Both the position numbers and the translations under genes were made by a program. Shown one piece after another: positions 27,055-36,102 of a stretch of DNA of 64,000 bases. The notes beneath the pieces were generated by a model. That model had not been told where the DNA came from and made no database searches. It saw only the letters and a list, made by a program, of their open reading frames with translations. The DNA comes from Rhizobiaceae bacterium. GTDB taxonomy: Bacteria > Pseudomonadota > Alphaproteobacteria > Rhizobiales > Rhizobiaceae. Every line of letters begins with the position of its first letter. Position 1 is the first letter of the stretch. Location: NCBI GenBank assembly GCA_023953905.1, contig JAMLJA010000001.1, positions 62,001 through 126,000 of the forward strand. The letters run 5' to 3'.

Positions 27055-28536
27055 ATGAAACCTTGGAAATCCATTCTGGCGGCAGCCGTATTGGCCCTGG
27101 CTTCCAGCACGGCCGCCATGGCCGCACGGACGGATCTCGTTGTTGGTGTCGTGCTTGAACCACCACATCTGGACCCCACTGCCGGTGCGGCCGCTGCCAT
27201 TGACGAAATCGTCTATGCAAATGTGTTCGAGGGTCTGACCCGGATCACGGAAACCGGAGAAGTCGCGCCTGATCTGGCCGAAAGCTGGGAGATCTCCGAA
27301 GACGGCAAGGTTTACACCTTCAAGTTGCACACCGGTGTCAAGTTTCACGATGGCACCGACTTCACCGCCGAGGATGTAAAATTCTCGCTGGACCGCGCGC
27401 GCGCCGAGGATTCTACCAACGCCCAGAAGGGGCTGTTTGCCGCGATCGATTCAGTCGAAGTGGTCGATCCCGCTACGGTCAAAGTGTCGCTGAAATACCC
27501 GGAGGGCCTTTTCCTCTACAATATGGGAGTGGGCGACGCAGTCATCGTGGCTCCTGAATCCGCAGACACCAACAAGGAAAAGCCCATCGGCACAGGCCCC
27601 TTCAAATTCGACAGTTGGGCCAAGGGTTCTTCCGTCAAGCTATCGAAGGTCGAAGGCTATTGGGGCGATCCGGTGGCGCTCGACAAGGTTGAGTTCCGCA
27701 TCATTCCAGACGCCGCGGCCGCTGTTCCGGCACTCCTGTCGGGCGACGTGCAGGCGTTTCCGAATGCTCCCGTGGGTGATGCCCTGCCGCAAATCGAGGC
27801 CGATCCACGCCTCAAGGTTGTCATCGGCACGACCGAGGGGGAGACCCTTCTGTCGATGAACAACAAGAAGCCGCCTTTCGACAAGCTCGAGGTACGTCAG
27901 GCAATCGCCTCCGCCATCGACCGCAGCGCAGTCATCGCCGGAAATGGCACAGGCCTCGGCACGCCGATCGGCTCGCACATGTCTCCAGCCAACCCGGCCT
28001 ATATCGACCTCACGGGCACCTATCCGTTCGATGTGGCGAAGGCCAAGGAGTACCTGAAGGCAGCCGGTCTGGAGAATGGATTTTCCGCAACGCTCAAACT
28101 GCCACCTCCGCCCTACGCGCGTGAAGGCGGACAGGTCATCGCGTCTCAGTTGCGCGACATTGGCATCAATCTGGAAATTGTCCCGGTCGAATGGGCTGAT
28201 TGGCTTAGCCAGGTGTTCAAGGAGAAAGACTTCGACCTGACGATCATCTCGCACACCGAGGCGAACGATATCGATATCTATTCGCGGCCCGGATACTACT
28301 TCCAGTATGAGAACCCGGAATTCAACAAGGTGATCGAAGAGCTGAAGATCACCAACGATCCTGCCAAGCGCAACGAACTGCTCGGCTCGGCGCAAAAGAT
28401 GCTCGCCCACGACGTGCCGGCGGTCTACCTGTTCGAATTGCCGAAGGTGGGCGTTTGGGATGCCAAGCTTGAGGGCATGTGGGAGAACGCACCGACACAG
28501 GCCACGGACCTGACCAAGGTGAAGTGGGTGGATTGA
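27055..28536 (+). CDS. ABC transporter substrate-binding protein, family 5 (peptide/nickel type)
   Basis: Periplasmic binding protein for a dipeptide-type importer. It has 493 residues with a Sec signal peptide of about 22 residues ending TAAMA. SBP_bac_5 features are AESWEISEDGKVYTFKL, a GVKFHDGTDFTAEDVKFSL segment near residue 100, and IGTGPFKFDSW. A GGGGAG lies 7 nt before the ATG at 27055. It is the first gene of a four-gene operon with two permeases and a fused ATPase. Oligopeptides, dipeptides, opines or similar solutes are possible. Confidence 0.92.
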   Translation: MKPWKSILAAAVLALASSTAAMAARTDLVVGVVLEPPHLDPTAGAAAAIDEIVYANVFEGLTRITETGEVAPDLAESWEISEDGKVYTFKLHTGVKFHDGTDFTAEDVKFSLDRARAEDSTNAQKGLFAAIDSVEVVDPATVKVSLKYPEGLFLYNMGVGDAVIVAPESADTNKEKPIGTGPFKFDSWAKGSSVKLSKVEGYWGDPVALDKVEFRIIPDAAAAVPALLSGDVQAFPNAPVGDALPQIEADPRLKVVIGTTEGETLLSMNNKKPPFDKLEVRQAIASAIDRSAVIAGNGTGLGTPIGSHMSPANPAYIDLTGTYPFDVAKAKEYLKAAGLENGFSATLKLPPPPYAREGGQVIASQLRDIGINLEIVPVEWADWLSQVFKEKDFDLTIISHTEANDIDIYSRPGYYFQYENPEFNKVIEELKITNDPAKRNELLGSAQKMLAHDVPAVYLFELPKVGVWDAKLEGMWENAPTQATDLTKVKWVD

Positions 28537-28568
28537 TCCGCCTGCGAGGCCAGCGAAAGACATGTGAG

Positions 28569-28588
28569 GCGGCGGGAACTCCCGCCGC
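28569..28588 (+). other. GC-rich stem-loop between binding protein and permease genes
   Basis: Perfect 8-bp inverted repeat GCGGCGGG (28569-28576) / CCCGCCGC (28581-28588) with loop AACT, 25 nt before the first permease gene. No T-run follows, so it is unlikely to be a full terminator. Hairpins at this place in ABC operons often protect the upstream mRNA and give more binding protein than permease; that role is inferred here. Confidence 0.6.
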
Positions 28589-28612
28589 ACTCGACTTTGG
28601 GGGCTTCTGAGC

Positions 28613-29560
28613 ATGGCCGCCTATCTCGTCAAGCGTCTCCTGGTCGGCCTAGTCACACTTCTGGCCGCATCGATAGTCGTCTTTTCGGTGCTTGAAATAG
28701 TGCCCGGCGATCCGGCGCAGCTCATGCTTGGCATGAATGCGACACCCGAAGCTGTAGCGGCGCTGCGAGAGCAGCTCGGGCTCGATTTGCCCCTGATCTG
28801 GCGCTATCTCAGCTGGCTGGGCGGCTTCTTCGTGCTCGATTTCGGGCGATCCTATACATATTCCGTACCGGTCAGCGAATTGATTGCGGAGCGGATTGTC
28901 GTTTCACTTCCTCTCGCAATCATCTCACTGATCCTTTCGACGGCGATCGCAATTCCGGTCGGCCTGTTCGCGGCGGCTCGGCGCGGGAAGGCCGCGGACG
29001 CAGTCTCAATGGGGCTGTCACAGTTCGGCGTTGCGGTTCCCAATTTCTGGTTCGCGCTGATCCTGATCTACGTCTTCGCCGTCTGGTTGCGCATGGTGCC
29101 GGCCGGCGGATTTCCCGGCTGGAGCGCTGGGTTGTGGCCTGCTTTGAAGGCGCTGATCCTGCCCGCCATCGCCCTTGCGCTGCCGCAAGCCGCCATTCTT
29201 GCGCGCGTCACACGGCAGGCACTGCTTGAGGTTCTGGGCGAGGACTACATTCGCACCGCACGCGCCAAGGGCATGCCGTGGCGATACGTGCTCTGGCGGC
29301 ATGCCCTGCGCAACGCCATGATACCGGTGCTCACCATACTCGGGCTGCAGTTTGCTTTCCTTCTGGCGGGTACCATCATCATCGAGAACGTGTTCTACCT
29401 GCCGGGCCTCGGACGCCTCATCTTCCAGGCGATCACACAGCGCGATCTCATCGTTGTGGAAGGCGTCGTCATGCTGCTGGTCGTCGCGGTTATCGTCGTC
29501 AACCTGCTGGTCGACCTGTCCTACGCCCTCGTCGACCCCCGCCTGAGGAGCCGTCGGTGA
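28613..29560 (+). CDS. ABC transporter permease, DppB type
   Basis: A 315-residue inner-membrane permease starting MAAYLVKRLLVGLVTLLAAS. It has the DppB N-terminal GDPAQLMLGMNATPEAVAALREQLGLD-like block (shown in part) and six transmembrane segments. The EAA coupling loop is DYIRTARAKGMPWRYVLWRHALRNA at about residues 212-236. The stop overlaps the next gene's GTG by GTGA, so the permeases are translationally coupled. Confidence 0.93.
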   Translation: MAAYLVKRLLVGLVTLLAASIVVFSVLEIVPGDPAQLMLGMNATPEAVAALREQLGLDLPLIWRYLSWLGGFFVLDFGRSYTYSVPVSELIAERIVVSLPLAIISLILSTAIAIPVGLFAAARRGKAADAVSMGLSQFGVAVPNFWFALILIYVFAVWLRMVPAGGFPGWSAGLWPALKALILPAIALALPQAAILARVTRQALLEVLGEDYIRTARAKGMPWRYVLWRHALRNAMIPVLTILGLQFAFLLAGTIIIENVFYLPGLGRLIFQAITQRDLIVVEGVVMLLVVAVIVVNLLVDLSYALVDPRLRSRR

Positions 29561-30426
29561 GCGATCAGCTTTCGATCACCCAGGATTCGTTCGGGAGTAT
29601 CCTTGCTCGCGCCTTCCGCAGCCGCTCCTTCGTGATCGGTTTCATCCTCACGGCGATCGTTGCTCTGATGGCGGGCATTTCGTTTTTCTGGACACCTTAT
29701 GACGTCACGAAACTGATCGTCTCCGATCGCATGCAGCCGCCTTCAGCAGCGCACTGGTTCGGGACCGATCATTTCGGACGTGACAATTTCTCGATGATCA
29801 TGGTGGGCGCCCGGAACTCGATCGCGGTGGCGCTCGTTGCCGTTGGAATCGGCATGGGCTTGGGTGTGCCGCTCGGGTGCTGGGCCGCCGCGTGCGGCGG
29901 CTGGATCGATGAGACGCTGATGCGCTTCAACGATCTTGTATTTGCCTTCCCTGCCCTGCTTTCAGCGGTCATGATCACGGCGATCTTCGGTCCGGGCGCA
30001 ATCAACGCCATCATTGCCATCGGCATTTTCAACATTCCGGTTTTTGCGCGTGTCGCGCGCGGCGGCGCGCTTTCGATTTGGCCTCGCGAGTTCATCCTTG
30101 CCGCGCGAGCCTCCGGCAAAGGCCCGATGTTGATCACCATCGAGCATGTCCTCCCAAACATCGCCAATCTGCTGCTCGTGCAAGGGACGATCCAGTTCGC
30201 TCTGGGTATTCTGGCCGAAGCCGGCCTGTCCTATGTCGGTCTCGGCGCACAACCGCCGATGCCGAGTTGGGGGCGCATGCTGTTCGATGCGCAGACCCGT
30301 ATGGTGGTTGCCCCCTATCTCGCCCTGTTCCCCGGTTTCGCCATCGTCCTCACCGTCCTCGGCCTCAACCTGCTGGGCGACGGTCTGTCCGACACGCTCG
30401 ATCCAAAGTTGAGGCGTCAGCGGTGA
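29557..30426 (+). CDS. ABC transporter permease, DppC type
   Basis: A 289-residue inner-membrane permease with N-terminal cytoplasmic tail and six transmembrane segments. The first periplasmic part contains HWFGTDHFGRDNFSMIM, the DppC signature, and the EAA loop is FILAARASGKGPMLITIEHVLPN. The GTG at 29557 overlaps the dppB-like stop. The gene ends in another GTGA overlap with the ATPase gene. Confidence 0.93.
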   Translation: MSDQLSITQDSFGSILARAFRSRSFVIGFILTAIVALMAGISFFWTPYDVTKLIVSDRMQPPSAAHWFGTDHFGRDNFSMIMVGARNSIAVALVAVGIGMGLGVPLGCWAAACGGWIDETLMRFNDLVFAFPALLSAVMITAIFGPGAINAIIAIGIFNIPVFARVARGGALSIWPREFILAARASGKGPMLITIEHVLPNIANLLLVQGTIQFALGILAEAGLSYVGLGAQPPMPSWGRMLFDAQTRMVVAPYLALFPGFAIVLTVLGLNLLGDGLSDTLDPKLRRQR

Positions 30427-32042
30427 GTTTGCTGGAGATAGAGGGGCTGGACCTGTCGATCGGCGACAGCCGCATCCTGAAGGGTGTGGACCTCTCAGTT
30501 GCTCCGGGTGAGGTCATGGGGCTCGTCGGAGAATCAGGCTCCGGCAAATCGATGACGGCGCTGACCTTGATGCGCCTGCTTCCCGAGGCTGCACGCGTTT
30601 CCGGCCGCGTCACATTTTCAGGTATCGACATCCTAGCTGCCGATGAAGCGCGGATGTGCGCTCTGCGCGGTGACGACATCGGCATGGTCTTCCAGGAACC
30701 CATGACAGCCCTCAACCCGGTGAAATCCATCGGCGAGCAGGTGGCGGAAGGGATCAGATGGCACACGGGTGCCAATCGCGCGGACGCAGAGGCCCGCGCA
30801 AAGACGATTCTCGACCGGGTGGGTTTGCCCGAAAGCCGGTTTCCGCTGTCGCGCTATCCGCATGAGTTGTCCGGCGGCCAGCGGCAGCGAGTTGTCATCG
30901 CGATCGCCTGCGCGCTCAAACCCAAGCTGCTCATCGCCGACGAGCCGACAACCGCGCTCGACGTGATGTTGCAGGCGCAGATCCTTGAACTGCTCCGCGA
31001 TCTTGTCGATGAAAACCGGATGGGCCTGCTGCTGATTTCGCACGACCTTGCGGTGGTCGCGGACATGGCAGACCGTATCACGATCATGCGTAGCGGAGAG
31101 GTCATGGAAGCGGGCGAGACTGCGCGCACGCTTTCCGAGCAACTGCATCCCTATACGCGACAACTCGCCCTTGCCTCGATGCATGTGCCCGAGAGATCGA
31201 AGGTTCACGCCGCCAACGGACCGAACTTGCTGGAAGTGCAGCAACTGACGCGCGACTATCCCTCACGTCGCGTTTCCTTGTTCACGCCCGGCGAGCCAAC
31301 GCGCGCCGTCGATCACGTTTCCTTTTCGATGCATGCGGGACAGTCGATGGCATTGGTTGGGCGATCCGGCTGCGGCAAGTCCACGCTCGCGCGCATGATC
31401 CTGGCGCTCGACAGACCGACATCAGGCGACATCAGCTTTCGCGGCATGTCCTTGGCTGGAAAAAGCGAGAGTGAATTGCGCGTTGCGCGGCGTGACATGC
31501 AGGTCGTCTTTCAGGATCCGTATGGCTCCTTCGATCCGCGCCATCGGGTCGAGCGCCTCGTCTCCGAGCCGCTGCATCTCCTGTACAAGCGCCCCACTCC
31601 CACGGAGAGGCGGGAAATGGTGGCTCGTGCGCTCCACGAGGTCGGCCTCGGCGCCGATGACATGCACAAATACCCGCATGAGTTTTCAGGCGGCCAGCGC
31701 CAGCGTATCTCGATTGCCCGGGCGTTGATCACACGGCCCAAACTTATCATTGCCGACGAGCCGGTATCGGCCCTCGACGTGTCCATCCGGGCGCAGATCC
31801 TAGATCTCTTCGCCGAGCTGAACCAGCGGTTGGGGGTCGCATATCTTTTCATCACGCACGACCTGACGGTGGCCCGCGCGATCACCGACGACGTCATGGT
31901 GATGCATGAAGGAAAAATCGTTGAATCGGGGCGCACGGCGGATGTTCTGGACAATCCCCGATCGCAGGCCGCAAAGGAGCTGGTAGCGGCCGCTCCCGAT
32001 CTTCATCGCGCCATCGTCAGGCGGCTGCGCGAGGAAGGCTGA
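30423..32042 (+). CDS. fused dipeptide-type ABC ATPase (DppD-DppF in one chain)
   Basis: A 539-residue protein with two complete ATP-binding modules. Module 1 (about residues 1-255): Walker A GESGSGKSM, signature LSGGQRQRVVIA, Walker B LLIADEPTTALD. Module 2 (about 265-539): Walker A GRSGCGKST, Q-loop VFQDPYGSFDPRH, signature FSGGQRQRISIA, Walker B LIIADEPVSALD. Each normally occurs as a separate protein; fusion gives a fixed 1:1 ratio. The GTG start at 30423 overlaps the preceding stop. It completes the importer. Confidence 0.93.
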   Translation: MSLLEIEGLDLSIGDSRILKGVDLSVAPGEVMGLVGESGSGKSMTALTLMRLLPEAARVSGRVTFSGIDILAADEARMCALRGDDIGMVFQEPMTALNPVKSIGEQVAEGIRWHTGANRADAEARAKTILDRVGLPESRFPLSRYPHELSGGQRQRVVIAIACALKPKLLIADEPTTALDVMLQAQILELLRDLVDENRMGLLLISHDLAVVADMADRITIMRSGEVMEAGETARTLSEQLHPYTRQLALASMHVPERSKVHAANGPNLLEVQQLTRDYPSRRVSLFTPGEPTRAVDHVSFSMHAGQSMALVGRSGCGKSTLARMILALDRPTSGDISFRGMSLAGKSESELRVARRDMQVVFQDPYGSFDPRHRVERLVSEPLHLLYKRPTPTERREMVARALHEVGLGADDMHKYPHEFSGGQRQRISIARALITRPKLIIADEPVSALDVSIRAQILDLFAELNQRLGVAYLFITHDLTVARAITDDVMVMHEGKIVESGRTADVLDNPRSQAAKELVAAAPDLHRAIVRRLREEG

Positions 32043-32051
32043 GCCCGATCA

Positions 32052-32483
32052 CTATCCGCCACCCTTGATGACATCGACCGGCTGCAGCCCGAGCGCGTCC
32101 AGCACCCGCCGCAGAAGTTGCACCTCTTGCGCCGCAAGTTGATGGTCGGCCTTGGCGATTTCGGCCATGTGTTGGGCCAGCGCCTGCCGCCGCTCCAGAT
32201 TGAGGCCGCGAAACATCGCCAGCGCCTGAGAACCGTTCGTCTCATAGCCAAAATCGTTCAGATAGCGGATGACGCCATCAATGCTATCCTCACCAATGCC
32301 GAATGACTCACGGCAAATGCGTCGGAAAATGGCCATTTCGTGCTCTTCGACCTCGCCATCGGCAAGGATCATGCGAAACAGAAGCAGCAGTTCCGCCGCA
32401 AGCACGGGGTCGTTGGCCACCTTGCGAACCCCCGGATCTCCATCGAGCAAAGACCGTATCTGAGCAACCAATCCGCCTGCCAT
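32052..32483 (-). CDS. TerB-like protein
   Basis: A 143-residue all-helical cytoplasmic protein of the TerB/DjlA N-terminal superfamily, beginning MAGGLVAQIRSLLDGD. The acidic metal-binding repeat shows as ILADGEVEEHEMAIFRRI and the second half as AKADHQLAAQEVQLLRRV. TerB was named for tellurite resistance, but isolated copies have no proven job. No other ter gene is nearby. It converges on the ATPase gene and is divergent from the TSUP permease. Confidence 0.8.
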   Translation of the reverse strand: MAGGLVAQIRSLLDGDPGVRKVANDPVLAAELLLLFRMILADGEVEEHEMAIFRRICRESFGIGEDSIDGVIRYLNDFGYETNGSQALAMFRGLNLERRQALAQHMAEIAKADHQLAAQEVQLLRRVLDALGLQPVDVIKGGG

Positions 32484-32592
32484 GTCGCCATCCCTGTCAA
32501 TCGCTGTCCTTTGGTAGCCGGTTTTTCAGCTTGCGCAACCGATGCGTCTGTGATCGATGCGCGCAATCCTCTTACCGTTGCGCTCTGGAAAC

Positions 32593-33378
32593 ATGTTTGA
32601 ACTCGCCACTGAGACGGTTTTGCTGCTCGCCGTGGCGGCATTCACCGCTGGTTTCGTTGACGCGATCGCCGGCGGAGGCGGGTTGATCGTCATTCCGTCC
32701 CTGTTGCTTGCCGGACTGACGCCGCTGCAGGCGCTCGCGACAAACAAGCTGCAAGGGCTTTTCGGAAGCGGATCCGCCACCATCACCTACGCCTCGCGCG
32801 GACTGATCGACTTTCGCCGGCACCTGCCGTCGGCAGCCATGTCACTTGTCGGGTCGATTGGCGGCGCGCTTGTGGCGAGCATAGTGCCGGGCCAATGGCT
32901 GCAGATCGCCCTCCCCGTGATGCTGGTGGCAATCGCCCTCTATTTCGCTTTCAAGCCGAACATGGACGACGTCGACCGCGCGCAGCGCCTGTCACCCCTT
33001 GCATTCGCCCTTATCGCAGCCCTCGGCGTAGGCTTCTATGACGGCGTCTTCGGCCCCGGCGCCGGTTCATTCTTCATGCTTGCCTATGTCACACTGGCGG
33101 GCTTTGGAATGCTCAAGGCGACCGCGCACACCAAGCTTCTGAACTTTGCATCCAACATCGGCGCCTTCGCCGCATTTGCCTTCACCGGAGCCATTCTCTG
33201 GAAGATCGGATTGCTGATGGGCGTTGCGCAATTCCTGGGCGCGCGTCTGGGCGCGACAATGGCGATCCGCAACGGCTCGCGGATCATCAAGCCGCTGCTG
33301 GTCATCGTTTGCGTGGCATTGGCGATCCGGCTGCTCATCGATCCCGCCAACCCGATCCATGTCTGGCTCGTCCAGTAG
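32593..33378 (+). CDS. TSUP-family permease (TauE/SafE/YfcA type)
   Basis: A 261-residue membrane protein from the ATG at 32593, with about eight transmembrane segments in two similar halves. Family marks are GFVDAIAGGGGLIVIPSLL at the N-terminus, LATNKLQG, and the repeat GFYDGVFGPGAGSFFML with AHTKLLNFASN in the second half. Members export sulphite, sulphoacetate or other organosulphur anions, or move other small organic anions. It is not adjacent to the SoeABC-like genes (7.7 kb away), so a sulphite role is only a possibility. Confidence 0.88.
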   Translation: MFELATETVLLLAVAAFTAGFVDAIAGGGGLIVIPSLLLAGLTPLQALATNKLQGLFGSGSATITYASRGLIDFRRHLPSAAMSLVGSIGGALVASIVPGQWLQIALPVMLVAIALYFAFKPNMDDVDRAQRLSPLAFALIAALGVGFYDGVFGPGAGSFFMLAYVTLAGFGMLKATAHTKLLNFASNIGAFAAFAFTGAILWKIGLLMGVAQFLGARLGATMAIRNGSRIIKPLLVIVCVALAIRLLIDPANPIHVWLVQ

Positions 33379-33430
33379 AAGGGCCGTGACAACGCTCCTC
33401 GCCGCGCTATGATGGATCGGAGGAGCGACG

Positions 33431-34240
33431 ATGGAAAGCCAGACGACGAAAGACGTTCAGCGCTACTGGCATCGCACGCCGGCACCCGGGCTCGCCGGTC
33501 TGGTCACAGGCTTTCACGCTTATACGGAAGACGGCGGTGCCATGGACGGGCTGGTCGAAGCCGCGTCGCTGACAATTCCGTTGATCATCAATTTCGGCAG
33601 TCCGTTCCGGATCGGCCTTGGCAGAAAACCGTCCTGCATGGACACGCAGACGAGTTTCGCTGCCGGGTTGTTTCTCGGTCCTGTGATCATGGACTCCGAC
33701 GGTCATGCCGAATGCGTGCAGGTCAATTTCACACCACTGGGTGGGCGCCGCTTCTTCGGCATTCCAATGAGCGAATTGGCGGACCGCATGGTGCCGCTGT
33801 CCGATCTCGGCGATCGCGAAATCGCCGGACTTGCCGCTCGACTTGGCGAATTGAACTCGTGGGAGCATCGGCTGGATCTGGTCGAGTCCTTCATAGTCGA
33901 ACGATTGCAGCGATCATCCACCTGCGATCCGGCCGTCGCCTGGGCCTTTGAGCGCCTCGCGGCAAGCTCTGGCCGGGAGCGCATTTCGGCGATTTCCGGA
34001 AGACTTGAGTGGAGCCGCCGCAAGACAGTCGAGCGTTTCCGCAAGGATCTTGGCCTGCCTCCCAAGGCAGTTGCGCGGATCATCCGCTTCAACACCGCGC
34101 GGGTCATCGCGCAACAGACAGCCGACCCAGACTGGGCGGACATAGCGGCGGCCTGCGCATATTCCGATCAGGCTCATCTGGCACGTGAGTTTTCCGAACT
34201 CGCAGGCAGCCCACCGACCACATGGCACGCCGCAGCGTAA
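33431..34240 (+). CDS. AraC-family transcriptional regulator
   Basis: A 269-residue regulator with an N-terminal effector domain (residues 1-150, including the TPLGGRRFFGIPMSELADR block) and C-terminal double helix-turn-helix (about 170-265; ERISAISGRLEWSRRKTVERF then DIAAACAYSDQAHLAREF). GGAGG lies 7 nt before the ATG. It is followed after 70 bp by a VOC-family protein in the same direction, which is its most likely target. The effector is unknown. Confidence 0.88.
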   Translation: MESQTTKDVQRYWHRTPAPGLAGLVTGFHAYTEDGGAMDGLVEAASLTIPLIINFGSPFRIGLGRKPSCMDTQTSFAAGLFLGPVIMDSDGHAECVQVNFTPLGGRRFFGIPMSELADRMVPLSDLGDREIAGLAARLGELNSWEHRLDLVESFIVERLQRSSTCDPAVAWAFERLAASSGRERISAISGRLEWSRRKTVERFRKDLGLPPKAVARIIRFNTARVIAQQTADPDWADIAAACAYSDQAHLAREFSELAGSPPTTWHAAA

Positions 34241-34310
34241 CATTTCTTCAAGACAGTGAGACGGGTTGCGTAGAGCATCCGGTCCATCGTCGAAAAAGGA
34301 GAACGCGATT

Positions 34311-34739
34311 ATGACCGACAACGAACTGGAAGCACCACGTATCTATCCGACCTTTCGCTATCAGAACGCGCCTCAGATGATCGACTGGTTGCAGGAGGCC
34401 TTCGGGTTTTCCGTGCGTGCCAAGTATATGGATGGCGACAAGGTCGCGCACGCCGAACTCGCCTTTGGCTCGTCCATCATCATGCTCGGCTCGACGCGCG
34501 ACGACGCCTATGGCGGCCTTGTTGGTGGCCCCGGTGGGACAAGCGCTGGAAAGTCAACGTATATCGCGGTTCCCGATGCCGACCTCGCCTATCGGAAAGC
34601 AAAATCAGCAGGTGCGAAGATCCTCCAGGAACTCACGGACCGCGACTATGGCAGCCGCGAATTCATCTGTGCCGACCCCGAGGGCCATGTATGGGCGTTC
34701 GGGACCTATTGGCCAAAAGCCGCCGACCCCGCAGAATGA
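34311..34739 (+). CDS. VOC-superfamily protein (glyoxalase/PhnB-like)
   Basis: A 142-residue single vicinal-oxygen-chelate domain protein with the beta-alpha-beta-beta-beta repeats FRYQNAPQMIDWLQEAFGF and VPDADLAYRKAKSAGAKI, ending DPEGHVWAFGTYWP. Such proteins include metalloenzymes and antibiotic-binding proteins; the substrate cannot be read from the sequence. AAAAAGGAG lies 9 nt before the ATG at 34311. It is probably controlled by the AraC-type gene just upstream. Confidence 0.82.
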   Translation: MTDNELEAPRIYPTFRYQNAPQMIDWLQEAFGFSVRAKYMDGDKVAHAELAFGSSIIMLGSTRDDAYGGLVGGPGGTSAGKSTYIAVPDADLAYRKAKSAGAKILQELTDRDYGSREFICADPEGHVWAFGTYWPKAADPAE

Positions 34740-34875
34740 CAGTTGCCATGGCAAGGCCGTGCGCTTGAACCGACGACGGTTTGCGCACAGCCGCTTTGCC
34801 TCGCGGCGGCTTGCACCCTACAGCCTATGACCTAGACTATCGTGTCCACACAGTCATGTTGGATGGGAGGCCACG

Positions 34876-36045
34876 ATGGACCAAGTGATCGACCCCGGCG
34901 CGGGCCAATTCGAACTGACCGAGGATCAGCGCGCGATCCAGGAAATGGCAGGCGCTTTCGCCCTGGATCGCGTCGCGCCAGACGCGCTTGAATGGGACAG
35001 GACCAAGCATTTTCCCGCCGATGTGATCCGTGAGACCGGCCCTCTCGGTTTCGGCGGCATTTATATAGGGGAGGATGTCGGGGGCTCTGGCCTCGGACGT
35101 CTCGATGCGGTTCTGATCTTTGAAGCGCTCTCGCGTGCCTGCCCGGCCTTTGCGTCCTTCATTTCCATCCACAATATGAGTGCGTGGATGATCGACACGT
35201 TCGGCAATGACGAGCAGCGCCAGCGTCTGCTGCCGGGACTGACATCGATGGACTTGCTGGCAAGTTATTGCCTGACTGAACCAGGCTCCGGTTCGGACGC
35301 TGCCGCTTTGAAGACGCGCGCCACTCGGAAAGGCAGCCGTTACGTTCTCAACGGCACAAAGCAGTTCATCTCCGGCGCTGGGGTCAGCGACGTTTATGTT
35401 GTCATGGTGCGCACTGGCGAAGACGGGCCGAAAGGCATTTCCACCCTCGTCGTACCCAAGGATGCACCCGGACTTTCCTTCGGTGCGAACGAAATGAAGA
35501 TGGGCTGGAACATGCAGCCGACGCGGCAGGTCGTGTTCGAGGACTGCGAGGTGCCTGTCGAAAATCTGCTGTCAGACGAAGGCGCCGGCTTCAAGATCGC
35601 CATGGCGGGACTGGATGGCGGACGCCTGAACATTGCCGCCTGCTCTCTGGGTGGCGCTCAATCAGCGCTCGACAAGGCGCTGTCGTATAGCGGTGAGCGA
35701 AAGGCTTTCGGCAAGACGATCGATCAGTTTCAGGCGCTGCAGTTCAAGCTCGCCGACATGGAGACCGAGATTCAGGCCTCCCGGACGCTACTCTACACCG
35801 CCGCCTCCAAACTCGATCGCAAGACGCACGACGCCTCTAAATGGTCCGCGATGGCCAAGCGTTTCGTCACGGACACCTGCTTCGCGGTGGCCAATGACGC
35901 CCTCCAGGTGCATGGCGGCTATGGCTATCTGCAAGAATACGGCGTGGAGAAACTGGTGCGCGATCTTCGCGTTCATCAGATTCTGGAGGGAACCAACGAG
36001 ATCATGCGCATGATCGTGTCACGCCATCTCTTGGCCAGCCGCTAG
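34876..36045 (+). CDS. acyl-CoA dehydrogenase, probable isobutyryl-CoA dehydrogenase
   Basis: FAD enzyme, 389 residues, that should oxidise isobutyryl-CoA to methacrylyl-CoA in valine breakdown. ACAD blocks are LLASYCLTEPGSGSDAAALKTRA, GTKQFISGAGVSDVYVVM, and the C-terminal LEGTNEIMRMIVSR containing the catalytic Glu. The substrate assignment comes from the next gene, mmsB, in the same direction; ACAD8-type enzymes pair with it. GGGAGG lies 6 nt before the ATG. Short-branched or other acyl-CoA substrates remain possible. Confidence 0.85.
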   Translation: MDQVIDPGAGQFELTEDQRAIQEMAGAFALDRVAPDALEWDRTKHFPADVIRETGPLGFGGIYIGEDVGGSGLGRLDAVLIFEALSRACPAFASFISIHNMSAWMIDTFGNDEQRQRLLPGLTSMDLLASYCLTEPGSGSDAAALKTRATRKGSRYVLNGTKQFISGAGVSDVYVVMVRTGEDGPKGISTLVVPKDAPGLSFGANEMKMGWNMQPTRQVVFEDCEVPVENLLSDEGAGFKIAMAGLDGGRLNIAACSLGGAQSALDKALSYSGERKAFGKTIDQFQALQFKLADMETEIQASRTLLYTAASKLDRKTHDASKWSAMAKRFVTDTCFAVANDALQVHGGYGYLQEYGVEKLVRDLRVHQILEGTNEIMRMIVSRHLLASR

Positions 36046-36102
36046 CCGCCAAAACATCCAAACGCCACCCGGCGAATATCCACCTTTCGGAGGAACTTGA
36101 TC

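Noticed and set aside
32052..32483. Tellurite-resistance locus
   Set aside because: Only a single TerB-like domain protein is present; no terC, terD or terZ genes are nearby.
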